Below, one piece after another: positions 8,387-17,351 of a DNA stretch of 38,749 nucleotides (within the stretch, counting starts at the first letter, position 1; each line of letters opens with the position of its first letter). The DNA comes from CAJJBL01 sp964519035. GTDB lineage: Bacteria; Pseudomonadota; Alphaproteobacteria; Puniceispirillales; Marisalimonadaceae. The notes under the pieces are model-generated. The model was not told the origin of the DNA and did no database searches. It worked only from the letters and a program-made list of their open reading frames with translations. The stretch covers positions 1 through 38,749 of the forward strand of contig CAZFKZ010000014.1 of NCBI GenBank assembly GCA_964519035.1. Direction: 5' to 3'. The position numbers and the translations under genes are program-made.

Positions 8387-9277
8387 GTGAATAAATGGAT
8401 TGCGGTAGACTGGGGTACAAGTTCATTTCGAGCTTACTTAGTTCAAAATAACCAAGTAATAGATAATATTATCTCAAAAGATGGTATGAAATTTATAAAA
8501 CAAATTGATTTTGAAACAATATTTATAAAATTAATAGAAAAATGGCTAATTAAAGGTCAATTAATTCAAGTTCTGGCTAGTGGAATGTTAGGAGCTCGTC
8601 AAGGATGGTTTGAAGCTCCATACGAAATAGCTCCCTGTAATTTAAAAAATATTAAGTTTATTTCGCCAATCGTAAATGATCAGCGTTTTACATTAAAAAT
8701 TTTTTCAGGAATATCTCAAATCAACGAACCTGATGTAATGAGAGGTGAAGAAACTCAAGTCGCAGGTTTTTTTTATGACAATCCTAGTTTCAAAGGATCT
8801 ATATGTTTACCTGGAACTCATAGTAAATGGATTAAAGTTGACAATTCTTACATAGAAAAATTCAAAACATTTATGACTGGTGAGTTATTCGAAGTGATTT
8901 CTAAATATACAGTATTGAAACATAGTATTTTATCTGAAGATATAGACAAAAACGAATTTGTTAAATCAGTTGATATTATCTTAAAAAATCCTGAGAATAT
9001 TGGTAGTGCTTTATTTCAATTGAGAGCAGATGATCTCATTAATTCTCAGGGAAATATTATTTATCAATCGAGATTATCAGGGTATTTATTAGGGCTGGAA
9101 TTGTTAGGCAGTGCTGAATTTTGGGAAAATAAAAATATCGTATTAATTGGCAATAAAGTTTTGGTTGAATTATATAGTTTTGTATTAAAAAACAAAGTAA
9201 CTTCAATCAAAGAGTGTATCTCTGATGAGATGGTGCTTAAAGGATTAAAACTCTTTAAGGATAAAATAATAAATTAG
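8387..9277 (+). CDS. dgoK: 2-dehydro-3-deoxygalactonokinase
   Basis: 296 aa, typical DgoK size. GTG start with AAAGGAAAA just upstream. The N-terminus WIAVDWGTSSFRAYLV is the family's ATPase phosphate-1 loop. GEETQVAGF near 120 and CLPGTHSKWIKVD near 145 are further DgoK blocks. The enzyme phosphorylates 2-keto-3-deoxy-D-galactonate with ATP to the 6-phosphate. The aldolase that cleaves this product begins 8 bases after its stop, so the pair works as consecutive steps of the De Ley-Doudoroff route. The galactonate dehydratase and dehydrogenase are not in the window, so keto-deoxy acid must come from enzymes elsewhere. Confidence 0.9.
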   Translation: MNKWIAVDWGTSSFRAYLVQNNQVIDNIISKDGMKFIKQIDFETIFIKLIEKWLIKGQLIQVLASGMLGARQGWFEAPYEIAPCNLKNIKFISPIVNDQRFTLKIFSGISQINEPDVMRGEETQVAGFFYDNPSFKGSICLPGTHSKWIKVDNSYIEKFKTFMTGELFEVISKYTVLKHSILSEDIDKNEFVKSVDIILKNPENIGSALFQLRADDLINSQGNIIYQSRLSGYLLGLELLGSAEFWENKNIVLIGNKVLVELYSFVLKNKVTSIKECISDEMVLKGLKLFKDKIIN

Positions 9278-9285
9278 AGAGCGTT

Positions 9286-9918
9286 ATGTTTAATAAGTTT
9301 AATATCTTTAAAAATAGAAGACCATTGATAGCTATTTTAAGAGGTATTACTCCACTAGAAGCAGAAAGCGTATCTGATGTTCTGATTGAATCAGGAATCA
9401 ATATTATTGAAGTTCCATTAAATTCACCTAACGCTTTTGAAACAATTGAACGCATGGCTAATTTTCATGGCGAAAATGGAATTTTTGGAGCAGGAACAGT
9501 TTTAAAAGAGCAACAAGTTTCAAGTGTTGCAGATGCTGGAGGAAAAATAATTGTTTCTCCAAACACTAACCCATTAATTATCCAAAAAAGTAAAGATATG
9601 AATTTATTAAGTTTTCCTGGAGTGTTTACCGCATCTGAATGCTTTGAAGCTCTAGATGCAGGCGCTGATGGGTTAAAATTTTTCCCTGCTTCACTATTAG
9701 AACCTAAAAATTTTAAGGCCTTATCTGCAGTGTTACCTGATAATATTATTTCTATTGCTGTTGGAGGTATTGATGAAACAAAATTTCCTATTTGGTTAGA
9801 TGTAAAAATTACTGGTTTTGGCTTGGGTTCAAATTTGTATAAACCTGGCATGTTGTTGGACGATATTAAAGCTAAAGCTAAAAAAATTGTTCAAACTTAT
9901 GATAATTCTTTAAATTAA
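9286..9918 (+). CDS. dgoA: 2-dehydro-3-deoxy-6-phosphogalactonate aldolase
   Basis: 210 aa, KDPG/KDPGal aldolase family. LIAILRGITP near residue 14, INIIEVPLNSP with Glu42, GAGTVL near 66, and GADGLKFFPAS carrying Schiff-base Lys131 are all present. It cleaves 2-keto-3-deoxy-6-phosphogalactonate to pyruvate and glyceraldehyde 3-phosphate. Choice of DgoA over Eda rests on the adjacent kinase DgoK and the IEVPLNSP wording, where Eda typically has EVTLRTP. GAGAG lies before the ATG. The preceding gene ends 8 bases away. Confidence 0.88.
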   Translation: MFNKFNIFKNRRPLIAILRGITPLEAESVSDVLIESGINIIEVPLNSPNAFETIERMANFHGENGIFGAGTVLKEQQVSSVADAGGKIIVSPNTNPLIIQKSKDMNLLSFPGVFTASECFEALDAGADGLKFFPASLLEPKNFKALSAVLPDNIISIAVGGIDETKFPIWLDVKITGFGLGSNLYKPGMLLDDIKAKAKKIVQTYDNSLN

Positions 9919-9940
9919 TTGTTATTGGATTGTTTATATA

Positions 9941-11602
9941 ATGAAAAAAAAAATGTTTAATCACTTTGAAGAAAAGGAAATTTCTAAGGAAGATTTAAAC
10001 TTTCTTGAAAATTTACTCCATCCAATAGAATTAAGACGTGATTTATTAATCGAACATTTACATGTAATTCAAGATCATTGTGGATATCTTTCCGAAAAGA
10101 ACCTCACATTATTATCAAAATTACTCAAAATTAGTAAGGTAGAAGTGTATGAAGTTGCTTCATTTTATGCTCATTTTGATATAGTCAAAAATAATGAAGT
10201 TGCACCACCTAATCTAACTATTAGAGTATGTAACTCTTTATCCTGCGAACTCTCTGGGTCTAAGGAGTTAGAAGCTGAATTACTTGAGGAGTACAATAGT
10301 AAAGAAGTTAGAGTTTTAAAAGCTCCTTGTATGGGTAGATGTTTTGCTGCACCAACAGTAGAGATCAGTCATTATCATGTAGATAAAGCCAATATTACCA
10401 AAGTTAAAGATGCTATAATTAATAAAAGAATAAACCCCGTTATTCCTAATTATGAAAATTATGAAAGTTATATAAATAAAGGAGGTTATAAAAAATTAAA
10501 CGAAATAATTTCTAATATAAATGATAACAATTGGTATGATAGCTTGATAAAATCTGATCTCAGAGGATTAGGAGGAGCTGGCTTTAGAACAGCAAAAAAA
10601 TGGCAACTTGTATCTAAGGAAAAGGGCCCTAAATATCTCGCTGTAAATGGTGATGAGGGAGAGCCAGGTACCTTTAAAGATAGACATTATTTAGAAACAG
10701 AACCTCATATGTTTTTAGAAGGAATGTTAATGGCCTCATTAGCTGTGTCAGCTGAAAAATGTTTTATTTATATGAGGGATGAATATCCTGCTATTTTAAA
10801 AATACTAAAAGTAGAAATTGCAAAGCTTGAAGATAATAAAATTATAAGTAAAAACTTTATAGACGTACGAAGAGGAGCTGGAGCCTATATATGTGGTGAA
10901 GAAAGTGCCATGATTGAAAGTATTGAAGGTAAAAGAGGTTTGCCTCGCCATAGACCACCTTTTGTTGGCCAAGTGGGCATTTTTGGACGTCCTACATTAG
11001 TTCATAATGTTGAAACTCTTTATTGGGTGTCCAAAATCATAAGAGATGGGCCCCAAGTTTTCACGAATACAAAAAAAAATAATCGTATAGGTTTAAGAAG
11101 TTACTCTGTCTCTGGAAGAGTAAAAAAGCCGGGTCTTTATCTTCTTCCTTCAGGTTCAACTATTTTAGATATAATCTATACAGCAGGAGGAATGATTGAA
11201 GGTCATACTTTTAAGGCATATCAGCCGGGTGGAGCATCTTCAGGGCTTTTACCAGCTTCATTAAATAATGTTCCTCTAGATTTTGATACTTTAAACGAAC
11301 ATAATACGTTTATTGGTTCAGCTGCTGTCGTAATTCTTTCAAACCACGATGAAATCAGACAAGTTGCATTGAATATGATTGAGTTCTTTAAAGCAGAAAG
11401 CTGTGGTCAATGTACACCTTGTAGAGTTGGCTGTGAAAAGGCCGCAACTATAATGAATGAAAAAGAATGGGACATTCCTCTTCTCGAAGATCTTTGTGAA
11501 GTAATGGAAAGTTCTTCAATTTGTGGATTAGGCCAAGCTGCAACAAATCCAATTAGATCAAGTATAAAATATTTTTCAGATGAGCTTAAAAAACATGTCT
11601 GA
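9941..11602 (+). CDS. fdsB: NAD-dependent formate dehydrogenase, fused gamma-beta subunit (NuoE-NuoF-like)
   Basis: 553 aa. The first ~150 residues form a NuoE/FdsG thioredoxin-like [2Fe-2S] domain, with Cys97, Cys102, Cys130 and Cys134 as likely ligands. The rest is NuoF/FdsB. GLGGAGFRTAKKW and NGDEGEPGTFKDR bind FMN and NADH. GAGAYICGEESAMIESIEG, GQVGIFGRPTLVHNVETL, a SLBB-type stretch near 400, and SCGQCTPCRVGC plus SSICGLG (Cys488, 491, 494, 528) for the 4Fe-4S follow. It passes electrons from the molybdenum subunit to NAD+ in a soluble complex. In many bacteria gamma and beta are separate genes, so this fusion is a variant. The alpha subunit starts inside its last codons. Confidence 0.88.
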   Translation: MKKKMFNHFEEKEISKEDLNFLENLLHPIELRRDLLIEHLHVIQDHCGYLSEKNLTLLSKLLKISKVEVYEVASFYAHFDIVKNNEVAPPNLTIRVCNSLSCELSGSKELEAELLEEYNSKEVRVLKAPCMGRCFAAPTVEISHYHVDKANITKVKDAIINKRINPVIPNYENYESYINKGGYKKLNEIISNINDNNWYDSLIKSDLRGLGGAGFRTAKKWQLVSKEKGPKYLAVNGDEGEPGTFKDRHYLETEPHMFLEGMLMASLAVSAEKCFIYMRDEYPAILKILKVEIAKLEDNKIISKNFIDVRRGAGAYICGEESAMIESIEGKRGLPRHRPPFVGQVGIFGRPTLVHNVETLYWVSKIIRDGPQVFTNTKKNNRIGLRSYSVSGRVKKPGLYLLPSGSTILDIIYTAGGMIEGHTFKAYQPGGASSGLLPASLNNVPLDFDTLNEHNTFIGSAAVVILSNHDEIRQVALNMIEFFKAESCGQCTPCRVGCEKAATIMNEKEWDIPLLEDLCEVMESSSICGLGQAATNPIRSSIKYFSDELKKHV

Positions 11603-14351
11603 TTTAATTAATTTTTTCATTAATGGTAAAGCTGTAAAAGCAAATGCAGATGATAGTATATGGGAAGTTTCTAAAAGAGAGGGTAATTTTATCCCTCATT
11701 TATGTCATAGTGATAAATCAGGATATAAAGCTGATGGCAATTGTAGGTCTTGTGTAGTTGAAATAAAAGGCGAAAGAACACTAGCTGCATCATGTATTAG
11801 AAAACCATTTAATGGCATGGAAGTGATAACGAATAATGATAAAGTTGAAAAATCTCAAAAATTAGTGCTAGAGCTTTTGTTGTCTGATCAACCAGTAAAA
11901 GAAAAATCTCATAATAAAAATAGTCACTTCTGGAAAATCCTTGAGACTAAAAAAATATCAAAGACAAGGTTTCCAAAAAAAGATACCAAGACTATCCCTG
12001 AATTGGATAAGAGCCATCCAGCTATGACTGTTGCATTAGATTCATGTATTCAGTGTGGTTTGTGTATTAGGGCATGTAGAGATGTGCAGGTAAATGATGT
12101 GCTTGGTATGGCTGGGAGGGGAACTAACAGTTATCCTGTTTTTGATTTTGATGACTTAATGGGGACCAGTAGTTGTGTTGGTTGTGGAGAATGTGTCCAA
12201 GCTTGTCCTACAGGAGCATTAATGGAGACGGCTCTATTAGATAATAATAATATTCAAACAATTTTTCCAGATAAGCATGTAAAAAGCCTATGCCCATTTT
12301 GTGGAGTGGGTTGTCAAACGAAAGTAAGTGTAAAAAACAACTCAATAATTGCAGTAAATGGAGATAACGGTCCAGCAAATGAAAATAGATTATGCGTAAA
12401 AGGTCGTTTTGGATTTGATTACATCAATAGTCCATCAAGATTAACAGAACCTTTGATAAGAATAAATAAAGACTCAAAATCATGGGATTTAACAATAGAT
12501 AGTAAGGATATTTATAAATATTTCAGAAAAGCTTCATGGGAAGAAGCTCTAAGTTATTCATCAAATAAATTTAATTCAATTTTAAATAATAATCCCGTTA
12601 ACTCTTTAGCAGGGTTTGGTTCTGCAAAAGGCTCTAACGAAGAAGCTTACCTATTTCAAAAGTTAATAAGAACTGGTTTTAAAACTAATAATGTCGATCA
12701 TTGTACTCGTCTATGCCACGCATCTTCTGTAGCCGCACTACTCCAATCTGTTGGTTCTGCTGCTGTTACGGCACCATTTACAGCTGCTAAAGATGCCGAA
12801 TGTATTATAGTAATAGGTGCTAGGCCTGAGCAAAACCATCCTGTAGCGGCTTCATATTTAAAACAAGCTGTGAAGAATGGCTCAAAACTAATAATAATAG
12901 ACCCTAGAAAGCAAAACCTTTCTCGATATGCAACTCACCATTTACAATTTAATCCAGGCCAAGATTTATCATTACTGAATGCAATGATTTACACAATTAT
13001 TGAAGAAGGACTGATTAATAAAGATTATATTAAAAACAATACAGAAGGTTTCGAACTATTAGAAAAAGAAATCAAGGATTTCAAACCTTTATTAATGGAA
13101 AAATTATGTGGTATAAAAGCAGATGTTATCAAAGAAGTAGCAAGGCTATACGCAAAATCTAAAACTTCTATTATTTTTTGGGGTATGGGTATTTCTCAGC
13201 ACGTACATGGAACGCAGAATGCTTTTTGTTTAATAAACTTAGCTTTAATAACAGGACAAGTTGGAAGAGAAGGAACAGGATTACACCCACTTCGAGGACA
13301 GAATAATGTTCAAGGTGCTTCAGATGCTGGTTTGATTCCTATGTCATATCCTGATTATCAAAGAGTAAGTGTAAACAAAAACCAATTAGAAATGGAAAGA
13401 TTTTGGGATGTTACTTTAGATCCTAATGAAGGTAGAACAGTAGTTGAAATCATAGAAGATATTGCATCTAATAATATTAAAGGGTTATACGTTCAAGGTG
13501 AGAATCCTGCTATGTCTGATCCCGATCAAATTCATGCAAGAAAGGCTTTGGCAAAATTAGAACATTTAGTTGTTCAAGATATTTTTATGACTGAGACAGC
13601 ATGGCATGCTGATGTTATTTTACCTGCATCGGCTCATGCTGAAAAGGATGGGACTTATACAAATACTAATAGACAAATTCAGTTAGGTAGAGCTGTTGTA
13701 GAGACACCTGGAAATGTAAAACAAGATTGGTGGATCATTCAAGAAATAGCGAAACGAATGGGATTAAATTGGAATTATAAATCACCAAAAGATATATTTA
13801 ATGAAATGAAATTTATTATGCCTTCTTTAGATAATATATCATGGGAAAGACTAGAAAGAGATGGTTTTGTAACTTATCCAGTTGAGAGCGAATTTGAATT
13901 AGGTCAAGATATTATTTTTAATGACGGATTCCCTACATCAAATAAGTTAGCAAAAATTATTCCTACAAAATTAATAATGCCCAATGATGAGTTAAATAAT
14001 GAATTTCCTATGATTTTATCTACAGGAAGATTATTAGAGCATTGGCATACCGGAACAATGACAAGAAGATCGTTAATATTAGATGAATTAGAACCTGAAC
14101 CTATAATTTTTATGAATAGGTCTGATTTTAAAAATTATAACTTAGATATAAATAAAAAAATTAAAGTTGAAACAAGGCGAGGTAAAATTCACTTAAATAT
14201 CAGATTAGATGATGATCTTCTTCCGGGTATGATTTTTTTGCCATTTTGTTTTAAAGAAGCTGCAGCAAACATTCTAACAAATTCAGACCTGGATCCTATA
14301 GGCAAAATACCAGAACTTAAATTTAGCGCAGCAAGAATAACTCAAAATTAA
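11580..14351 (+). CDS. fdsA: NAD-dependent formate dehydrogenase, molybdenum alpha subunit
   Basis: 923 aa. The N-terminal NuoG-like part has a [2Fe-2S] domain (HLCHSDKSGYKADGNCRSC). Two 4Fe-4S clusters follow (CIQCGLCIRACRD, then CVGCGECVQACPTGA). The catalytic domain opens with CPFCGVGCQTKV and LCVKGRFGFDYI. The molybdenum ligand is Cys379 in NVDHCTRLCHASS, so this is a Cys, not a selenocysteine, enzyme. The C-terminal molybdopterin-dinucleotide-binding part includes STGRLLEHWHTGTMTRRS near 815. It oxidises formate to CO2 and feeds the fused beta subunit. ATG 11580 and ATG 11595 both overlap the upstream gene; neither has a strong Shine-Dalgarno. No fdhD or fdsD maturation gene is in the window. 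Confidence 0.9.
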   Translation: MSLKNMSDLINFFINGKAVKANADDSIWEVSKREGNFIPHLCHSDKSGYKADGNCRSCVVEIKGERTLAASCIRKPFNGMEVITNNDKVEKSQKLVLELLLSDQPVKEKSHNKNSHFWKILETKKISKTRFPKKDTKTIPELDKSHPAMTVALDSCIQCGLCIRACRDVQVNDVLGMAGRGTNSYPVFDFDDLMGTSSCVGCGECVQACPTGALMETALLDNNNIQTIFPDKHVKSLCPFCGVGCQTKVSVKNNSIIAVNGDNGPANENRLCVKGRFGFDYINSPSRLTEPLIRINKDSKSWDLTIDSKDIYKYFRKASWEEALSYSSNKFNSILNNNPVNSLAGFGSAKGSNEEAYLFQKLIRTGFKTNNVDHCTRLCHASSVAALLQSVGSAAVTAPFTAAKDAECIIVIGARPEQNHPVAASYLKQAVKNGSKLIIIDPRKQNLSRYATHHLQFNPGQDLSLLNAMIYTIIEEGLINKDYIKNNTEGFELLEKEIKDFKPLLMEKLCGIKADVIKEVARLYAKSKTSIIFWGMGISQHVHGTQNAFCLINLALITGQVGREGTGLHPLRGQNNVQGASDAGLIPMSYPDYQRVSVNKNQLEMERFWDVTLDPNEGRTVVEIIEDIASNNIKGLYVQGENPAMSDPDQIHARKALAKLEHLVVQDIFMTETAWHADVILPASAHAEKDGTYTNTNRQIQLGRAVVETPGNVKQDWWIIQEIAKRMGLNWNYKSPKDIFNEMKFIMPSLDNISWERLERDGFVTYPVESEFELGQDIIFNDGFPTSNKLAKIIPTKLIMPNDELNNEFPMILSTGRLLEHWHTGTMTRRSLILDELEPEPIIFMNRSDFKNYNLDINKKIKVETRRGKIHLNIRLDDDLLPGMIFLPFCFKEAAANILTNSDLDPIGKIPELKFSAARITQN

Positions 14352-14418
14352 TTTATATTTTAATTTTGAAAAAATAATGCTTTTATTGTCATAAATATAT
14401 TTAATTTTAAGGTATGAC

Positions 14419-14928
14419 TTGGAAAATAATTGGCAAAATGGTTTGTATAAAACCTTAAGAGAAGCTGACATTAGTATTTTTAGCTATGTTCCTGATGCAG
14501 GACATAAAATTTTAATAAATGAGGCTATTAGAGATAAAAATGTCATAGCAATTTCACTGAGTTCTGAGCAAGAAGGAATAGGAATAGCTGCTGGATCTTA
14601 TTTAGGTGGGAAAAAATCAGTGCTCTTAATGCAAAGTAGTGGTGTTGGTAATTGCATAAACCAACTTTCTTTAATTAAACACGGTCAATTCCCATTCTTA
14701 ACTATTGTAACGATGAGAGGACAGTTTGGAGAGGGTAATCCTTGGCAATATGCCATGGGACAAGCTGTAATCCCAACTTTACAATCAATGGGAGTCAACT
14801 GTCTATCTATTGAGAAAATAGAAGATATTAATACTACTATTAAGGCTGCACTAATTATGGTTCATAAGTCAGAAAGATCAGTTGCAGTTCTTCTATCTCA
14901 AAAATTAATTGGTGCAAAAGAGTTTTAG
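14419..14928 (+). CDS. comD: TPP-dependent decarboxylase alpha subunit, sulfopyruvate decarboxylase (ComD)-like
   Basis: 169 aa, the same length as methanogen ComD as I recall it. TTG start with AAGG about 8 bases upstream. The fold is the PYR half of a TPP enzyme. SSEQEGIGIAAGSYLGGKKS carries the expected activating Glu, followed by LLMQSSGVGNCINQL and TMRGQFGEGNPWQYAMG. The PP half is the next gene, 11 bases downstream, and together they make an alpha2beta2 enzyme. ComDE converts 3-sulfopyruvate to sulfoacetaldehyde in coenzyme M synthesis and in bacterial sulfolactate breakdown. Phosphonopyruvate decarboxylases are close relatives but are usually one fused chain. The substrate is inferred from split architecture only. 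Confidence 0.72.
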   Translation: MENNWQNGLYKTLREADISIFSYVPDAGHKILINEAIRDKNVIAISLSSEQEGIGIAAGSYLGGKKSVLLMQSSGVGNCINQLSLIKHGQFPFLTIVTMRGQFGEGNPWQYAMGQAVIPTLQSMGVNCLSIEKIEDINTTIKAALIMVHKSERSVAVLLSQKLIGAKEF

Positions 14929-14939
14929 GATTTGTTGTT

Positions 14940-15524
14940 ATGATTGATAATTATGTATTAGATAGAAAAATAGCTTTACCCATATTACTTGGAGATACAA
15001 ATAGATTTCTAATTATTTCTGGGCTTGCTGGCCCTGCTAAAGACATTGGATTTTTAACAAAAGAAACACCTAATACTTTCATTTTTGGAGGAGCTATGGG
15101 AGGAGCTATTCCTACTGCATTAGGGTTAGCTCTTTCACAAAAAGATAAAAGAGTTTTATGTGTTACTGGTGATGGTGATTTACTTATGTCTATGGGGGCT
15201 TTAGCAACTGTAGGGATAATGAAGCCAAAAAACTTAATAATTGTATGTGTTGATAACGGATTGTATCAAGAAACAGGTGGACAAAAATCTCATACAGGTT
15301 TGGGTGTAGATTTTTCAAAAATTGCTGAAGGGTGTAATTTTCCTATTATACATAATATATCTAATAATCATGAGTTGAAAAGTGGTTCACTTATAATTGA
15401 TAGTAAAAAAGAAGGTCCTATCATTATAATATTAAAAGTTAATGATTCCAAACCTCCTCAGTATTCACGAAATTGGAATGCCTCAGAGGAAAAGGTTAAA
15501 TTTAGAAGAAATCTAATAAAATAA
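14940..15524 (+). CDS. comE: TPP-dependent decarboxylase beta subunit, sulfopyruvate decarboxylase (ComE)-like
   Basis: 194 aa, the TPP-binding (PP) half. The Mg-TPP motif is complete: GDGD at residues 77-80 and Asn106, 27 residues after the second Gly, inside VCVDNGLYQETGGQ. GGAMGGAIPTALGLAL near 50 is the typical family lead-in. It pairs with the 169-aa subunit just upstream to form the full active site. If it is a sulfopyruvate decarboxylase, sulfoacetaldehyde acetyltransferase (Xsc) and sulfolactate dehydrogenase should exist elsewhere in the genome. They are absent from this window. The location right after formate dehydrogenase does not itself tell the substrate. Confidence 0.75.
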   Translation: MIDNYVLDRKIALPILLGDTNRFLIISGLAGPAKDIGFLTKETPNTFIFGGAMGGAIPTALGLALSQKDKRVLCVTGDGDLLMSMGALATVGIMKPKNLIIVCVDNGLYQETGGQKSHTGLGVDFSKIAEGCNFPIIHNISNNHELKSGSLIIDSKKEGPIIIILKVNDSKPPQYSRNWNASEEKVKFRRNLIK

Positions 15525-15546
15525 TATTATAAAATAATATTTAAGT

Positions 15547-15580
15547 TTACTTAATTAGTAAATATGTTAACTAAGTAGTT
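15547..15580. promoter_or_regulatory. Two inverted repeats before marR, probable autoregulatory operator
   Basis: TTACTTAATTAGTAA (15547-15561, arms TTACT/AGTAA) and AACTAAGTAGTT (15569-15580, perfect arms AACTA/TAGTT) stand 36-69 bases before the MarR start. MarR-family repressors commonly bind such AT-rich palindromes ahead of their own gene and the linked efflux genes. Binding is inferred, not shown. Confidence 0.5.
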
Positions 15581-15615
15581 TACTAGGAAACTATAAATTA
15601 ATAAATGGATCTAAA

Positions 15616-16050
15616 TTGGAAGAAAACTTTGAAGAAAATATAGGTCTGTTGATACATGATGTCGCTCGGTTACTAAGAGTTTTATATGATCGTCAGATGG
15701 CATCTATTGGTCTTACTAGGTCTCAGTGGTGGGTGTTAACTTATTTGCGCTTTAAAGAAGGCATTAATCAATCTGACCTTGCTTCACTTTTAGATATAGA
15801 AAAAGCACCCTTAAGTAGATTACTTGAACGAATGGAAATAAAAGGTTGGATTATAAGAAAAATTGAAGGAAAAGATCGTCGTATAAAAACCATCTATTTA
15901 TCGGACAGTGTTAAGCCTCTGATAGCTTCTATGCGAGATAAGGCTGCAGATTATAGAAAACAATCCTTATCAATTTTAGATACAAAAGATTTAAATAAAC
16001 TAAGAGACTTACTGCAAATACTTAAAAAAGATTTATCTATAAAAATTTAA
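15616..16050 (+). CDS. MarR-family transcriptional regulator of the linked efflux pair
   Basis: 144 aa, normal for MarR. TTG start. The winged helix is clear: LTRSQWWVLTYLRFKEGINQ, then SDLASLLDIEKAPLSRLLER as the recognition helix region (about 55-75), then the wing GWIIRKIEGKDRRIKTIYLS with the conserved D-R-R. The N- and C-terminal helices form the dimer. It would repress itself and the EmrA/EmrB genes downstream (28 bases to emrA) and release DNA on binding a phenolic or other toxic compound. Inverted repeats just upstream fit such control. This marR-emrA-emrB order is common in Proteobacteria. Confidence 0.88.
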   Translation: MEENFEENIGLLIHDVARLLRVLYDRQMASIGLTRSQWWVLTYLRFKEGINQSDLASLLDIEKAPLSRLLERMEIKGWIIRKIEGKDRRIKTIYLSDSVKPLIASMRDKAADYRKQSLSILDTKDLNKLRDLLQILKKDLSIKI

Positions 16051-16078
16051 TATAAAATCGATAAAGGTTGATTAATAA

Positions 16079-17344
16079 ATGGAAAGTAAATTAGAAAAAG
16101 ATGAGTTAGAAAGCGTCACTTCTAGTCAAAAGTTTAAAAGGTTTTTTCTTTTGGTATTTATTCCTATCGTAATAGTTCTCATAACAATTGGGTATTTTTA
16201 TTCTTTAGGAAGATATATCACTACAGAAAATGCCTATATCAAAGCTCCTATCATTTCTATTCAATCTCAAGTTCCAGGAAGAATAGAAAAAGTTTATATA
16301 AAAAATAATCAAAAAGTTCAAAAAGGCCAAAAACTTTTTAAAATTGACACAGAAAAACTTGAACTAGATTTGATAGAAGAAAAAGAAAATCTGTTAACAA
16401 TTGAAGAAGAAATAAAAAATAGAAAATCAAAGTACAATGAAGCTAAAGATGAGATAAAATTAGCTAAAGAACAAATTAGATTTTATTTTAATGAAACAAA
16501 GAGAGTGAATGCTCTTCTCAAAGTTGAGACAAAACTTGCTCAAGAAAAAATTGAATACCAATCACTCGAATTAAAAAGAATTAGAAATTTATTTAATAAA
16601 GGTGTTGGTTTAAAAAGTAAGTTAGACGAAGCTGAGTATTTATATAAATCAGCAATAAATAATTTGAATTTTGTTAAACTAAATAATGATTATCAAGAAA
16701 TCAAACATTTATATACAACATCAAAACAAAAATTATCTCTAAGTGAAGATAAAGCTAGAACTATTTTAACTACACTCCATGGTAATGAAAAAATAAATCC
16801 AGAAGAACATCCACTTTATTTGAAATATTTTAGTAAATTCAATAAAATAAAATTTGATATTAGGAAAGCAACCGTAATTGCAAAACAAGATGGCGTTATT
16901 GCGAAGATGAATATTGAAGAAGGTGAGTATATTAATACAGGAAAAATATTATTTGCAATTGTTGATGAGGAAAAAGCATGGTTAGAAGTTAATTTAAAAG
17001 AAACTGACTTAACTAATATAGAGGTTGATCAATCTGTTATATTTACACCAGATTCTTATCCAAATATTAGCTGGAATGGAAAAGTTGAAAGTCTTAGTCC
17101 TGCAACAGGAGCAGAGTTTTCAATATTGCCTCCTCAAAATTCATCAGGAAATTGGGTTAAAGTTGTTCAAAGAGTACCTGTGAGAGTGGCTATTGGTGAA
17201 GCAATTCAAAAAGAAAATCAAATTATAGGGCCTAAAAAATATCTTCGTGTAGGAATGTCTGTTTCTGTTACAATTGATACTGAATTTGAAAGACAAATTC
17301 CTTATATTATTAGACCTTTTGCAAATTTAATAAAATTGTTTTGA
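16079..17344 (+). CDS. emrA: EmrA-type membrane-fusion (HlyD family) protein
   Basis: 421 aa. A cytoplasmic N-terminus of about 20 residues precedes one membrane helix (LLVFIPIVIVLITIGYFYSL, about residues 22-41). The periplasmic part starts with a biotinyl-lipoyl half (SIQSQVPGRIEKVYIKNNQK). A long coiled-coil hairpin runs from about 95 to 235, and the second lipoyl half (VIAKQDGVIAKMNIEEGEYI) and a beta-barrel follow. It links the inner-membrane pump EmrB to an outer-membrane TolC channel. The coiled coil is slightly longer than in E. coli EmrA as judged by total length (about 390 there). EmrB begins 7 bases after its stop. Confidence 0.88.
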   Translation: MESKLEKDELESVTSSQKFKRFFLLVFIPIVIVLITIGYFYSLGRYITTENAYIKAPIISIQSQVPGRIEKVYIKNNQKVQKGQKLFKIDTEKLELDLIEEKENLLTIEEEIKNRKSKYNEAKDEIKLAKEQIRFYFNETKRVNALLKVETKLAQEKIEYQSLELKRIRNLFNKGVGLKSKLDEAEYLYKSAINNLNFVKLNNDYQEIKHLYTTSKQKLSLSEDKARTILTTLHGNEKINPEEHPLYLKYFSKFNKIKFDIRKATVIAKQDGVIAKMNIEEGEYINTGKILFAIVDEEKAWLEVNLKETDLTNIEVDQSVIFTPDSYPNISWNGKVESLSPATGAEFSILPPQNSSGNWVKVVQRVPVRVAIGEAIQKENQIIGPKKYLRVGMSVSVTIDTEFERQIPYIIRPFANLIKLF

Positions 17345-17351
17345 GAATAAA

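Noticed and set aside
15523..15541. Perfect 8-bp A/T hairpin at the comE stop codon
   Set aside because: The stem has no G-C pair and no T-run, so a terminator call is not supported.
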